The position numbers and the translations under genes are program-made. DNA of 64,000 bases from Piromyces finnis (Eukaryota > Neocallimastigomycota > Neocallimastigomycetes > Neocallimastigales > Neocallimastigaceae). This document shows positions 12,401 to 27,934 of this stretch, piece after piece. Where the stretch lies: contig MCFH01000041.1 in NCBI GenBank assembly GCA_002104945.1, positions 388,001-452,000 of the forward strand. The letters are read 5' to 3'. The notes below the pieces were generated by a model. That model was not told the DNA's origin. It worked only from the letters and a program-made list of their open reading frames with translations, and did not search any database. Every line of letters begins with the position of its first letter. Position 1 is the stretch's first letter.

Positions 12401-14171
12401 TTTTTTATTATTATCTTTTTTCTTATTCAAAGATAATTTTATATTAAAGAGAGAAAAAATACTAAAGCAATGAAATAATAAAAAAGAATAACTTGAATAT
12501 AAAACTATAATTTATTCAAGTTTGTACACGCACATTCATTTAAAAATAATAATAGAAAGTCAATGTTATTTCAATAATTAAATTGTAAAATAAAACTCAT
12601 TAAAATTTAGAGTAACTTCACCCATACATATAGTATAATTAAGAATAAAAAATAATTAAAAAACACTATTTTAAGATTCAATTTGATATTGAATTAAAAA
12701 TAATCATAAAATCATAATCATAGAATTTTTATAGAATTATCAAAATTAGTTTCTTTTTTATTTCAAATAAACTTTCAATTTAAAGCAATTCTTTTTTTTA
12801 AAAAAAACAATTTCAATATTATAAATATTTTATATATTTCTGAAATATTAATAATATACAAATTTTCTGTAAATAATAATTTATTAATACTTTTATAACT
12901 ACCAAAAGTCGATCTTTTAACACCAACAAAGGTAATTCATTTTATATATTTTATATATTATATATATTTCATTCTTAAAAAAAAAAAGCACTATTGAAAA
13001 GAAAAAGATAATATAATCAATATGGTATGTTAACCCTAAATTTAAGCAACAAATTTACTAGTTCAATAAATTCCATACAACAAGAATTTGTTCATCTTTC
13101 AAATAAACATCATTTAAACAAACCATTTATTTAAACCCACCTCCTACACTTGTTACGGCAGCAAACAAAAATTTAAATTGTTCCTTTAAAATGTGCTATA
13201 TTAAATTAATAAATTTAGTAATAATTCTTAATTTAGTACCAACAAAATTAGCTTATAAAATTAAAGTTACACATTAATTTATTTTAGGTAGTACATGATT
13301 CAATAGTAATTTTAAATTATTTTCATTTGATAAGGCATCACCTCCCTAAATGGACAATAGCAACAGCCAAACAGGCAATAAATTCAAACTTTAAATGCTA
13401 TGATATGGGAGACACCAATCATAATAAATAGGAGATTTATCAAGTGACACTAAAGTTTAATTTATATAATTTTTATAATTTGATAAGATCATTTGCTTCC
13501 ATTTAATATAAATAAAATGAAAAATAGAATAAAGAATTCTACATAAAAATATGTAGACAGTGGAATGATCATATGATCAAATCAAAACAAAAAAGAAAAC
13601 ACTTTTTATGGAACAAAATTTTCTTTATTTACCAGCTTATCATTTTTACTATTAAAAATATTGACTGACATGATAAACCATCAATCCATAAAAAAAGATT
13701 GGGATAAAACATTAACGCCAATATATATTATTGGATTATCAGCATTTAACAACATCTATATTAAAAAAACAAATAAAAGCAAAAAAAAACTATTTCATCA
13801 TTTCAATGTTTAAAAATCACTTTATTCTATATGTAAAAACAAACGTTTATTTTTTAAAAGAGTCACATGAATATTAAAAAGATAAAAATGTTGATATAAA
13901 ATAATATATATTAAAATATATTAAAGCATATCATTTAATATATTAAAGATTTCAATAGTGTAACCATAAATTTAAGAGTATTTAATATATAATGTTGCAT
14001 ATACTAATTTTATATTATTTTATTATATATTGATAGATAGTTTTTAAAAAATTTCTAAAGAACATCAACAATATATTATCATTATATTGTAATATATAAT
14101 AGTTATTGAAAAATAAAAAAATAGAATTTAGTATACTCTATATATAAGTTTAAAAAAAGTATTTTTTTTAA

Positions 14172-15751
14172 ATGTCCAAAGTATCAAATTCTAATTCAAC
14201 GTACTTATTATCATCTTCAAATCAACAATTAAATTCGGATTGGCAATCTATTCAAACAATACAACATACTATTCCATTAATATATAATAAAATTTCTATT
14301 TTTCAAAAAGATAATTCAAATATGTTAAAAAATACTTTAATAAATAATTGTATTAGTAACTCACCTCCAAAATCCAAAATGGCCATGCCAGAAAGTAAAT
14401 ATACTATTTTTAAATTTCATTGAAATTTATTTACCAATATAGATAATATAAGCAAAAAAAAATATCTATTATTAATTAATAATATGAGATTTTATATTAT
14501 TTTATATATAATTTAAAAAAAAACTTGCTAATATAATTTTGTTAATATAATGTTGTTATTATTATTATAAAAAAAGAAAAAGTCACCATAAGTGACTATC
14601 AAGTTTTGGATACCCTAGGTAAAGGTTCCTGTGGTTTTGTAAAATTAGCAAGGAGAAAATCAGATGGCAAAAATGTTATTATAAAATATGTAGTCAAATC
14701 TTTAGTATTAGATGGTTGTTGGACACGTGAAGATAATGTTAAAATACCAACTGAAATTCATATTTTAAAATATATTACTGAAAACTTCCCACATCCATAT
14801 GTTTTAAGACTATTAAATACTTGGGAAGATAATTATTATTATTATTTAGAATTTGATTCACAAAACTGTATAGATTTATTTGAATGTATTGATAACAGAC
14901 GTTTTACAACTGAAGCTCAAGTAAAGAAAATCTTTTATCGTATCGTTCAAGGTGTTCAACACCTCCATCATATTAATATTGTTCACCGTGATATTAAGGA
15001 TGAAAATATTCTTATTCGTGATGATGATACAGTTGAAATTATTGATTTTGGTTCAAGTGCTTACGTTAAAGAAGGTAAGAAATTTGATAAATTTTGCGGT
15101 ACTGGTGGTTACGCTGCTCCAGAAGTTCTTTCTGGTCAAAAGTATGATGGTCCACCACAAGATATTTGGTCATTAGGTATTCTTTTATATACTATGATTT
15201 ATGGTAGTAATCCATTCCGTACATTGGATCAAATTATTACAAGTGAAGTTCAATTCCCAGTAATTGTTTCTAGTGGATCCCATGATTTAATGTGTCGTAT
15301 GTTAAATCGTGATTTCCAAAAAAGACCAAATATCGATGAAGTTATAAATCATTCATGGTTTAATGACTTAACCGAAGAAGATAAACAAATACCTAAAAAT
15401 ACGAATATACCTATAGAAAATAGCAATGAAGAAATTGAAAATAATAAAGAAAATGAAATAAAAAAAATAGAAAAGATTGAAATCATTAAAAAAGAAGAAA
15501 TGGATAAAGATAATAGTATATCAAAAGTACATAGTGAGGAAGAAGAAGACATAACAGAAATGGATAATATATCTGTTGAAATTTTAACTCCTATGGAAAA
15601 TGAAAAAGAAATAGAATCAATAAAATTAGAGGAGGATGATAATGAGCTTACTTCAACAACATTAAATGAAGAATTAATAAAAAAATTAGATTTACATTCT
15701 GTAGTTTCTGAAGAATGTGATGTAAGAAGTGATAGTACTTTAGTGGATTAA
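14172..15751 (+). CDS. PAS-kinase-like Ser/Thr protein kinase
   Basis: Two exons, 14172-14394 and 14583-15751 (phase 1), encode 463 residues. An N-terminal Ser/Asn-rich stretch of about 75 residues precedes a complete protein kinase domain (about residues 80-340). Visible motifs are the Gly loop GKGSCGFVKLA, VIIKYVVK (catalytic Lys), HRDIKDEN, IDFGSSAY, an activation loop ending in YAAPEVL, and GPPQDIWSLGILLYTMIYG. The combination of LGKGSCGFVKLA, VKS-VLDGCW, CGTGGYAAPEVL and the GPPQD insert matches the PASK/PSK1 family, which regulates sugar and glycogen metabolism in yeast and mammals. No PAS sensor domain is visible upstream, unlike classical PASK. The C-terminal ~120 residues are charged (Glu/Lys) low complexity and probably regulatory. 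All catalytic residues are present, so it is expected to be active. Confidence 0.88.
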
Positions 15752-16880
15752 AATTTAAAATTAAATTTCTTGGAAAAATTGTAAAAAAAATTAAAAAAAT
15801 TAATTTTAAATTTGTACCCACCACAAAAGTAGAAAAAATATCAATCCAAATAGAAATAATAAGAAAAAAAGTTCACTTTAAAGGAAAATAAAAGTAAAAC
15901 TAATATATTTCTTTACTTTTATTTTAATTTATATATATCCCCTTTTAAGCTTATTAAAACAAAAATCTTAAAATAACAACTACCTAATTATTATTTAGTA
16001 AATAGAAAATTTTTTAATTTATTTCAGAAATATAAAAATCGAAAAAAAACCAACAAAAAAAAATTATTTATATAGATTATAAATAGTATATAAAGGATAC
16101 ATTAATTTTTATAAAGTATAAAAAAAAAAAAAAAGTAAAAAAAAAATACATAAAAGAAGGAATTTAAAGTAATTATCTTTAAGATTTTATAATTTTTTAA
16201 ACTTTTTTTTTTTTTTTATTTAATAATTAATTTTTTTTTAGAAGAAAAAAATTTAAAAAAAAAAAAAAAAAGAAATGAAAAAAATATTATCAAAATAATC
16301 TTTTAAAATGTCTTTTTCTATTATTAGATAAGGATAAAAAAAAAAGAGAGAGAGATATTTAAATAATATTTTGTAAAAAAAAAAAAAAAGAAAAAAAGAA
16401 AAAAAGAATAAATATAATAATAAATATATATTCTTTAAATTTTTTTTAAACTCTCAAATAATCTTTTATTTATATATATATATATATAATATATTATAAA
16501 AGTTAAAACTTTTAAAATTACAAGAAAAAAAAAAAAAAAAGATAAATATAGAAAAGAAATATATATATATATATTATTAATGTTCTTATTTATGATTATA
16601 AAAAAAAAAAAAAAAAAAAAAAGTTGAAAAATATATATATATATATAAAAAGTTAAAAACAAATGTTAATTCAATTTATAATAAACTTTTAATAATTTAA
16701 ACAAAAGCATATGACTATAATAAAATAAAATACTAAGAGTTTAAAATTTTATATGTAAAAACTTTTTTTTTTCTGTTCATTTAGTTTCTGATAGTTTATA
16801 TTTTGATATAAAATAAATAAAAAGAAAAAAAAGTTTTATTTTTATTTATTAGTGAAAAAAATTAAGAAAATTAAAATAAA
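15752..16880. other. AT-rich intergenic stretch
   Basis: Poly-A/T runs and AT dinucleotide tracts; nothing coding seen on either strand. Confidence 0.6.
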
Positions 16881-17417
16881 ATGGCAGCTATACCTGCACC
16901 TTTTGCTGTTTCAGGAGTATATGGAATTCCTTATGTGCTATTGCTGGTAGTGCTATTTATTTATTATATAAATTGAATGAAAATGGTATGTCTAATATTG
17001 AATACTTCCCTGAAGTAAAGCATATAAAATTTGATGAAGGATATACTGGTATAGATGATGATGACCTTGATACAATGATTGATTGATAAAATAGAAGAAA
17101 TAGAAATGAATACTGAAGAATATAAGGCTGTGAAAGATGGTCTTAATATTCTTTTTAACAATGAAAAGAATAAAGCTTTAGATGAAATACCAAATTCTAT
17201 AAAAAGTAAGGATGGGAAAGGTGTTGATTTAGAAGAATTTGATGAAAAAGTTGAAAAAACAAAAAGGAAAAATAAAAAAACAGGATGGTATATCGAAAAG
17301 GATAAAGGAGCATCTGTTAATAAACAGGCTCATGGTGGAAGTCAATATAAATTATTTAATTTTAAAGGCCAAAGAATTGCAACCCTTTCTGCCGATGGAA
17401 AAGTCTTAAGAAAATAA
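16881..17417 (+). pseudogene. Frameshifted small gene with bacterial-type C-terminal module
   Basis: An ATG at 16881 opens a short frame beginning MAAIPAPFAVSGVYGIP. The coding signal then moves to a second frame at about 16935-16945, showing a short hydrophobic helix and an acidic segment (GIDDDDLDTMID), and moves again at 17078-17086, where a tandem GATTGATTGAT puts the last part in a third frame (17079-17417). No GT-AG intron restores frame at either point, so a base loss and a 4-nt duplication are the simplest reading. The final segment is lysine-rich and ends in HGGS-x2-KLFNFKGQRIATL and ADGKVLRK. This layout recalls small C-terminal domains of bacterial polymorphic-toxin or phage proteins, a loose resemblance only. 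Context fits a gene acquired from rumen bacteria and now broken, or one with assembly errors. Function unknown. Confidence 0.5.
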
Positions 17418-17585
17418 ATAAATATATATATATATAAAATTTGTTGAAATGAAATAAAAAAAAAAATTTTTTTTTTAAATATTGAAAATAAAATAAATAA
17501 AATTAAATTTAAAATGAAAATAAAAAAAAAAAAAAATGAATAATATATATTTTATTTTATTTTTTATTTTATTTAATGGTATTTT

Positions 17586-17586
<1 letters not shown>

Positions 17587-17634
<48 letters not shown>

Positions 17635-17668
17635 TTATTTATTTATTTATTTATTTATTTAATTATTT

Positions 17669-17721
<53 letters not shown>

Positions 17722-17723
17722 TT
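17587..17723. repeat. (TTTA)n microsatellite
   Basis: Near-perfect TTTA tetranucleotide array with two AATTATTT variants, lying between the 3' ends of two convergent genes. Confidence 0.95.
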
Positions 17724-17785
17724 CACTTTTAATTTATCTTTTAAAATTTTTGATTCACCACTCTTTCGCTTAAAAAAATTTTTTT

Positions 17786-20160
<2,375 letters not shown>

Positions 20161-21131
20161 AGTCTTTACTCAATTTTTTTTTTTTAAAAAAAATAATTAA
20201 AATAAAAATATAAATATAATAATATTTTGAAAGAGGTTATATTATACAAAATATATATAATTTTTGGAAACTTTTTTTTTTTACTTGATACATTATTTTA
20301 TTATTGATTAATTTTTGTATACAATGAAAAGGGAAAATTCGACGACTTTTCATCATTTGAATTTGCATTTTTTTTTTTTTTTAAAATAAAAGAATGGGAA
20401 TATGGAAATAAGAAATAAAAATAAAATAAAATGGAAATTTTTATTTTAACCTACACACAAAAAATAAAAGCTTTTTTTTTAATATGCGTTTCTATTATTT
20501 AATATGATTATTCCTATTTTTAATTGTCTCTTAATAAATTTGTTGGCTAAAGGGCTTTTTTTTTTTTTTTTTTTTTAGCTTTTCAATAAGACATCAATTT
20601 TAAAAGAAAAAATAAAAAATGATAAAAATAAAAACGGTAAATGAAGAGTAAAATGAAATTGGATAAAGAAAAAATTATTACTTTCTTTTTTTTTTTTTTT
20701 CTTACATATTAAAATATTTTATTTTAATAATAAAATTGATACAAATGACAAAATAAAACAGTTAAAAATCGAAATATATATATATATTAATATCTATGAT
20801 GGTATTAGCAGGTATACTTTAGATATTACTATAAAAAAATAAGAATAAAATAATGAAATAAAAAAAAATATAATAAATAATATTCATATTCAGAAAATCC
20901 TTTTTATATTTCCTATATTTCATAGTCTTAATTATAATCCTATTGATATTATGATAAAATAAATTAGTAATTCTCTCTATCCTATGTATATTATAATAAT
21001 TTTATTTTATTTTTCATTTTTCCTTATTTAAGTTTTAAATTAATGGAAATCCTAATGGTCGTAGTGATGAATTATAATCTTCACTATTGAAATTAATGTT
21101 TTTTTTTTTTTGTTTGTTTGTTTTTATGATT
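20161..21131. other. AT-rich intergenic DNA with a decayed copy of the neighbouring gene's 3' end
   Basis: Mostly poly-T/A tracts. Positions about 21040-21098 repeat, with substitutions, the last ~55 nt of the adjacent minus-strand coding exon (about 21135-21190), including its stop codon. In minus-strand reading both copies give a short peptide ending PLG-x-PLI before a stop. Confidence 0.6.
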
Positions 21132-22766
21132 TTAAATTAATGGAGGGCCTAATGGTGGTGGTGAATTATAACCTTCATTATTGGAATCATTCATATTATT
21201 GTTATTATTACTATTATTGCTATTCATAGGTACACTACCATAGATATTATTAACTCCCATACGATTACCATTCATACTGCCCATTAAATTATTATTCATT
21301 CCGTTCATTGGGTTTCCATTTAATTTTTGACGTTTAATCATTCCATTATTACCATTATTCATGGCATCATTATTATTCATATTATTATTACCACGATAGT
21401 TTCTTATATCATTCATGTCAAAACGATTCCGATTATTCATCATCATTAAATGTTCATTTCGATTAGGTGTAAATTCACTATAATTAACTTGTGGTCTTCC
21501 AGGAATAATAGGTGGTTGTATATTATTGACTTGACGTTGATCTGGACGATCAACATAGTTTGGATAATAGGATGGTTGTGATGAGGATCTTAAATTATCT
21601 CTATCCATCGGTTTATCAAAATCACGATGTGGTCTAATTTTAAATTTACTAGTAATACTACGAGCATTTTCTTGAGCTTTAGCCATTTGTGGTGGCATCC
21701 AGTGTTTAATAGGTACTTCACTCATTCTTGGTTTCTATATATTTAGAAAAAAATAAAATATATATATTGATATATTGATTACAAATTAAGCAATTTAATA
21801 GTTTTAATAATATATATAAAAATATAAATGATATAAATGATAATAAATGATAGTAGTAATAATACTATTAATAATAGCTAATATTATAATTACCAAACTT
21901 TCTGAATTCCCTGATTCATCTTGTACCCATTCCATATGACTCATATTTGGGTATTCTGAAAATACCATCATATCTCTTTTTGTAAGAATATTTATATAAA
22001 ATTCCCAATAGTTATAAAAATAATAAAATAATAAAATTTAAAAAAAATAAATATATATATACATTTTAAAATTAGTTTGTTTTTTTTTTAATAATTGAAA
22101 TATATAATGAAATTTAATTTTAAATATTTAAATTTATAAAATAAATAATTACTCTCCAAGTCTTCTCACTTTACTGTTTTCTAATACAATTAATTGTAAA
22201 TAATTCCAATATAATTTTGTCGTTCTTTAAATAAATAGAAAAAAATGTATATACATACATATTTTAGTATATTTTATTTTATATTTTATATATTACTCAT
22301 GCCATAAGACAAAATATCAAAATAATACTTACACATTTTCTAAGCGTAGTACATCACCCTTATTAATATTTCTTGCACTGTCACCAAAATATGCCATTAC
22401 TACGCTTGCTGTTTTATCTGCAACATATAATGAATAAATTGGGGTCTTTAATTTACTTATAACGTAGTCTTCATCTTTATATAAGATGAATTGCATAAAA
22501 AAAAGAAGAAGAACGATATTTATAAAGTACATAATATAAATTAGAATCGGATTTCAAAAATAATAAATTTACCAAAAAAAAAAAAAAAAAGCATAAAATA
22601 AAAAGAAGAATTTACCTTTTTCTAATACAATAACTTCTAAACGAGATATTCTCATTTTAGGTACTAATTGTGAAATAGTTACAGATGAAGTATTTTTACC
22701 AAATGGGAATGTATATTGATGTGGAATTACACTTCCTCCCATTCTATTAGGTTTTTGTAAATTCAT
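21132..22766 (-). CDS. SOSS-B/NABP-like OB-fold ssDNA-binding protein
   Basis: Exons: 22616-22766, 22333-22474, 22153-22224, 21894-21975, 21132-21734, joining to 349 residues. Residues about 30-150 match the single OB fold of SOSS-B1/B2 (hSSB1/2): LEVIVLEKG, a strand reading SLYVADKTASVVMAYF, NKGDVLRLENV, then RRLGE and VFSEYPNMS, corresponding to the conserved IGE...YSE-PNFSEP end of the human domain. In animals this protein binds single-stranded DNA in the SOSS complex at double-strand breaks and is also linked to Integrator; a nuclear ssDNA or RNA binding role is inferred here. The C-terminal ~200 residues are Asn/Met/Pro-rich, disordered, with a basic patch (KIRPHRDFDKPMDRD) and end in PPPLGPPLI. 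Human homologues also carry a disordered Gly/Pro-rich tail. Confidence 0.82.
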
Positions 22767-23336
22767 CTTTTTATATTATATTAAATTATAAAATTATTTA
22801 AAAAAAAAAAATGATAATGATAATAAACAGATATTTATTTATATATATTATATTCTGTTTATCTATAGTGAGAGGCGATAAATAATAAAAATACAAAATA
22901 TTAAAAATGAATAATAATATTTTTTATGGAAATAAAAAAACTTTAAACTACAGAAATTAACTTTTATCTTTTTTTTTTTTTTTTTTTGTATTATATTAAT
23001 TTGAATGTATTTTATTTAAAAAAGAGAGTAGTAATAATATTTATTTAAAATAAATAAAAAAAAAAAAAAAACTGGACTTTTAAAATAATTTTAATCAAAA
23101 AAAAAAAAAACTTAAATCATATATAAATTTAATTATATTAATAGTTAACAATTTTATTTAGACAAATATATAGTAAATCAATGCATTTAGAATACTTTGT
23201 ATTTAAAGTGTTTGATATAAATAATATTTAAAGTTAATCTTATAAAAAAATAAGATTTTGATATTTTATAATCAATGTGTAACTATTCTTTATAAAAACA
23301 AAAAACTTTGAAATTCAACTTTTTATTTATATTAAC

Positions 23337-23373
<37 letters not shown>

Positions 23374-24690
23374 GATTAATTAATTAATTAATAATAAAAA
23401 GATATTTAATCAATTTAAATTTAATAATATCATATATACATATTTTTATTCACTACGCATGATAATAACATGTGATAACCATCACTTGAATTATTTCTTT
23501 AGCTATTCATTTATTTTTTTCCATTTAAATTATCATTAATATTAAATTCAATTAAAGTTATTTACACATTAAACTTTTATTCACTAAATAATTAAAGTTT
23601 TTCATTTTTCAATAGATAATGATATGCATAATTTCGAAATAGATAAAACAATAAAAAGTATATATTCTAATAATCTAATAAATATTAATTTTCAAAGTAT
23701 CTTTTTTTCTTTTTATAAATTAAAAAAAAATATTATGATAATTAAAAGAAATCCTTTTCCATATGAAATTTATTTAAAACAATCATTTATAAATTATAGA
23801 ACAAAAAAAGAAAATATAATGAAAAAAAAAAAATAATATTCAATATTTGTTAATTTTCTTTTAAAGAAATAATATAATCACATAAAAAAAAGTTTTTATA
23901 ATAATAAGATTTCAGTATTAAAGTTATTATACAACTTTTCAAAAAAAAAAATTAATTTTAGAAATTAATTAATAATAATTATAATTTAGAATTTGCCTTT
24001 TGTTAATTTTTTGAGTAGAATTTTTTTTTTTCCTATATTTCCTATATGGAATAAAAATATTTTATTTGCAGAATCCTATAAATATATATCTATAATCTAA
24101 GTAAATAAAATAATATTTTAAAAGAAAATTGTATTTATATACTGTAGCTGTAGTGATTATTGTGATAATATAAAAATGAATATATATTCTAATTACACTA
24201 CAATAATATGAAAAAAAAGTAATTATTATTTAACATTTAATATTAAAAGCTTCTCTATATTTATCTAGATGACTAGATGATAACGAATTTTCCCTATTAA
24301 ATATCTTCCTCTTCTTTTTTTTTTTTTTTTTTTATTATACATATTTTATAAAATTTCTTTTTAAAAATATAAAGTAAATAAAATGTGAAAGGAAATTTAA
24401 TAAAAATTTTAAAATTTAAAAGCTAATAATATTTATAACTTTTTAGTTTACATGTTTTTACTTTTGTTTTTGTTTTTTTTTTTTTAAACTTTAATAAATA
24501 GAAATCAATTCACAACTCTCTTATATAATAATAAAATCAATGAAATATTTAAATTTAAATAAATGTTAAAATTTTTAATTCATTTTTTTTCTTATTCTTC
24601 TTTTTAAATCATTTTAAAAAAGAAAAAAAAAAAAGATTAATATTTGATACAACTTATCATTAAAAATATAATAATAATTAAATAACGAAA
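22767..24690. other. AT-rich intergenic stretch
   Basis: Poly-A/T, an ATT run at about 23340-23372 and a GATTAATTAATTAATTAATA tract. A 70-codon frame at 23624-23836 has only Lys/Asn/Ile composition and is not supported as a gene. Confidence 0.6.
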
Positions 24691-25387
24691 ATGGGATGCG
24701 GTGCATCAAAAAGTAATTATTAAGCAACATTTTATTATCATATATAAAACTATATTGTATTACAAATTATTATATTTTATCATTTATATACTATTATTTT
24801 TTTTTTAACTATTCCCAATAAAAAATAAATAATAAAATTATTTCCTATTCTTTTATCTATATAAAGATAGTGAAACAGTTACTTCAACTGATAGAGGAAT
24901 TAAATTTAATGGAAAAGTAAAAAAGGGCCCAAATGGAAAAAATAATAAAAATGGAAATTCAGGAAAAGATGAACTGAAATGTTGTCATAAAGGACCATTA
25001 ACAAAGGATGAATATTCAGCACATAAAGAAAAACCCGGCCATCCACCAAAGGGTAAGAAAGGTGACTTCCCACATCCACCAAAGGATGAGAATGGTGAAT
25101 TACCACCACCACCAAAGGATGAAAATGGTGAATTACCACCACCACCAAAGGATGAAAATGGTGAATTACCACCACCACCACCAATGGGTGAAGATGGTGA
25201 ATTACCACCACCACCACCAATGGGTGAAGATGGTGAATTACCACCACCACCACCAAAGGATGAAGACGGTGAATTACCACCTCCTCCAAAGGTTGAGGAC
25301 GGTGAATTACCACCACCACCAAAGGCTGAAGAAGGTGAAGAAGCTCCAGCTGAAGCTTCAGCACCTGAAGGAGAAAATGCCGAATAA
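24691..25387 (+). CDS. MGC-family protein 1: acylated N-terminus and proline-rich repeats
   Basis: Exon 1 (24691-24712, 22 nt) encodes MGCGASK and exon 2 is 24867-25387; the intron is phase 1. The 180-residue product starts with Gly2-Cys3 followed by Ser6-Lys7, the classic signal for N-myristoylation plus palmitoylation. A Lys/Gly/Asn-rich basic segment follows, then LKCCHKG, then about eight repeats of an 11-13 residue unit of the form K-D-E-N/D-G-E-L-PPPP, and an acidic Ala/Glu end. No enzymatic domain is visible. The PPPP runs flanked by acidic residues could bind profilin, SH3, WW or EVH1 domains at the inner membrane face; this is inference. It is the first of three genes on this strand with the same exon 1 design. 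Other members of the family may differ entirely in the body. Confidence 0.82.
25071..25340 (+). repeat. Coding minisatellite (GEDGELPPPP repeats)
   Basis: Tandem units of about 36 nt built on ATGGTGAATTACCACCACC, with internal length changes in multiples of CCA. All units keep the reading frame of the MGC-family protein 1. Confidence 0.9.
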
Positions 25388-26405
25388 TCATAGGAAAATA
25401 ATTAAAACATTATTTAATCTTTATATAGATAAAAATTCAACATTTACAATTTATTTTTAAATTTTTTTTTAAAAAAAAAAAGAGTATTTTAAAAACAAGT
25501 ATTTTACAATAATTATCATTTCAAAAAATATTTAACTATTACATTAATAAATAAATAAATAACAAAATTAATATATAAAATAAATGCTTATAATTTTTTG
25601 AAATATAGTGTCAAAAAAGAATTTTTTATATTTATATAGAATAATTTTGAAAAAAAAAAAAAAACAGCTTGAAATATATTTTATTTTTCTATTTATTATA
25701 GCAAGGATTTCTAATATACTCTCTAAAAATTAAATGTTTTTATAAAAAAAATTACTAAACTATATTTTTTATATTCTTTATATTAATACTTCTGATATTT
25801 ATAAGCTTAAAAAAAAGTATATAATTATCAAACTTATTTATTTTCATTTATAAAAAAAAGAATATCAAATTATTTATATGAAGAATGGTTTGAAATGCTA
25901 ATAATTTTAATGATGAAATTATATAAATATTATTCATACTCTAAAATAGATAGATTCATTCAGATTTTTACATTTTTTTGTTATAAATTGTTATAATACT
26001 ATTGATACAATTCAAAGAATTATAATAGAATACAATTAATGTATCCAGTTTATTTTTATTACTATTAGTCAATATTAAAAAAATAAATGAAGTAATAAAT
26101 TAGATATATTTTTAAACATAGGATTTATAAAATAATTTTTTTCTTAGCAAAACTGTTAATTTTATACATGTATTGGTTATTAATATCCTTATTTTCTCAA
26201 AAACTTTCTCCAAATTTTTTACAATTACATATATAAATTTCTTTTTTTTTTTTTTGTTTTTTTTTTTTTTTTATAACTTTATAATTTATTAATATAATTA
26301 TTATATCAATATTGTAATTATATATATATATTTTTAACATATATACATATATAAGAAGAAATAAATCTATATTCTATATTATTTTAAAAAATAAAATAAA
26401 ATAAA
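25388..26405. other. Intergenic spacer between MGC genes 1 and 2
   Basis: AT-rich; poly-T tracts at about 26240-26272. No further feature seen. Confidence 0.6.
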
Positions 26406-27088
26406 ATGGGTTGTGGAGCTTCAAAACGTAAATAATTATTGAAAAACAATAATATAATTATATATTTAATAGATATAGCTAAATTAAACATTTTATAATA
26501 TATTTCATATAAATATTTATATATATATATAATATTTAATTGCATAAAGAAAATGAAGATGTTGTAAACGAAGTTACAACAGATGCTGTTGATGAAATTA
26601 CTAATACCTCACAGAATGCTACTAGTAATACCGAAAGTAAAAACAATAATACTTCCGATAATGATATTACATACTTAACACAAAATTCTTCAGGAGAAGA
26701 AACAAACGATACAAATAATTATAATAATGAAAATATTATTACCGAGACTATCAATGAAGAAGACCACCTTTCATCTGGAAACAATTGTGAAAATGAGTAT
26801 AGTAACCCGGGAAAACCTGATAATAGTTATGGTAATTCAGGAAAACCTGGAAACAGTTATGGTAATTCAGGAAAACCTGGAAACAGTTATGGTAATTCAG
26901 GAAAACCCGGTAATAGTTATGGTAATTCAGGAAAACCTGGCAATGGGAAAAGTAATAATGGTCCTTCAAATAATTTATTCTCTGGTGGTTTCGATTATAA
27001 TAAAGTAAACTATGGAGATATTGATAATATGAATTCTCACTTTAACAATTTTCACTCATCCGGTAGAACTGGTTCCCACAGACCATAA
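26406..27088 (+). CDS. MGC-family protein 2: acylated N-terminus and GNSGKPGNSY repeats
   Basis: Exon 1 (26406-26427, 22 nt) encodes MGCGASK; exon 2 is 26550-27088. The intron is phase 1, as in the neighbours. The 186-residue product has the Gly2/Cys3 myristoylation-palmitoylation signal, an acidic Asn/Thr/Glu-rich middle, then about five copies of a ten-residue repeat GNSGKPGNSY, and a Gly/Asn/His end. It has no Lys-rich or proline-run segment like its upstream neighbour, so only the lipidated start and gene structure are shared. No known domain was recognised. A flexible inner-membrane tether or scaffold is the cautious reading. Confidence 0.8.
26806..26945 (+). repeat. 30-bp coding minisatellite (GNSGKPGNSY)
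   Basis: Tandem 30-bp units containing AGTTATGGTAATTCAGGAAA, almost identical at DNA level, indicating recent expansion or homogenisation inside exon 2 of MGC-family protein 2. Confidence 0.93.

Positions 27089-27934
<846 letters not shown>

Larger units (their letters stand above)
5989..14171. other. 8.2-kb gene-poor region
   Basis: Mostly poly-A/T and ATT microsatellites (7152-7409, 8245-8288, 9231-9424). From about 11400 onward, and especially 12900-13700, the sequence is less homopolymeric and slightly richer in G/C, and GATAAG hexamers recur (11784, 11832, 12152, 12336, 13329, 13482 on +, and one on - at 13636-13641). This could be a long promoter or 5' UTR of the kinase gene at 14172. 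No coding exon, tRNA or other RNA gene was recognised. Confidence 0.5.

Noticed and set aside
23624-23836. 70-codon frame as a small gene
   Set aside because: Lys/Ile/Asn/Tyr composition equal to random AT-rich DNA and no supporting motif.
25071-25340. Possible CRISPR-like repeat array
   Set aside because: Units are contiguous without spacers, keep the reading frame and encode DGELPPPP; it is a coding minisatellite.
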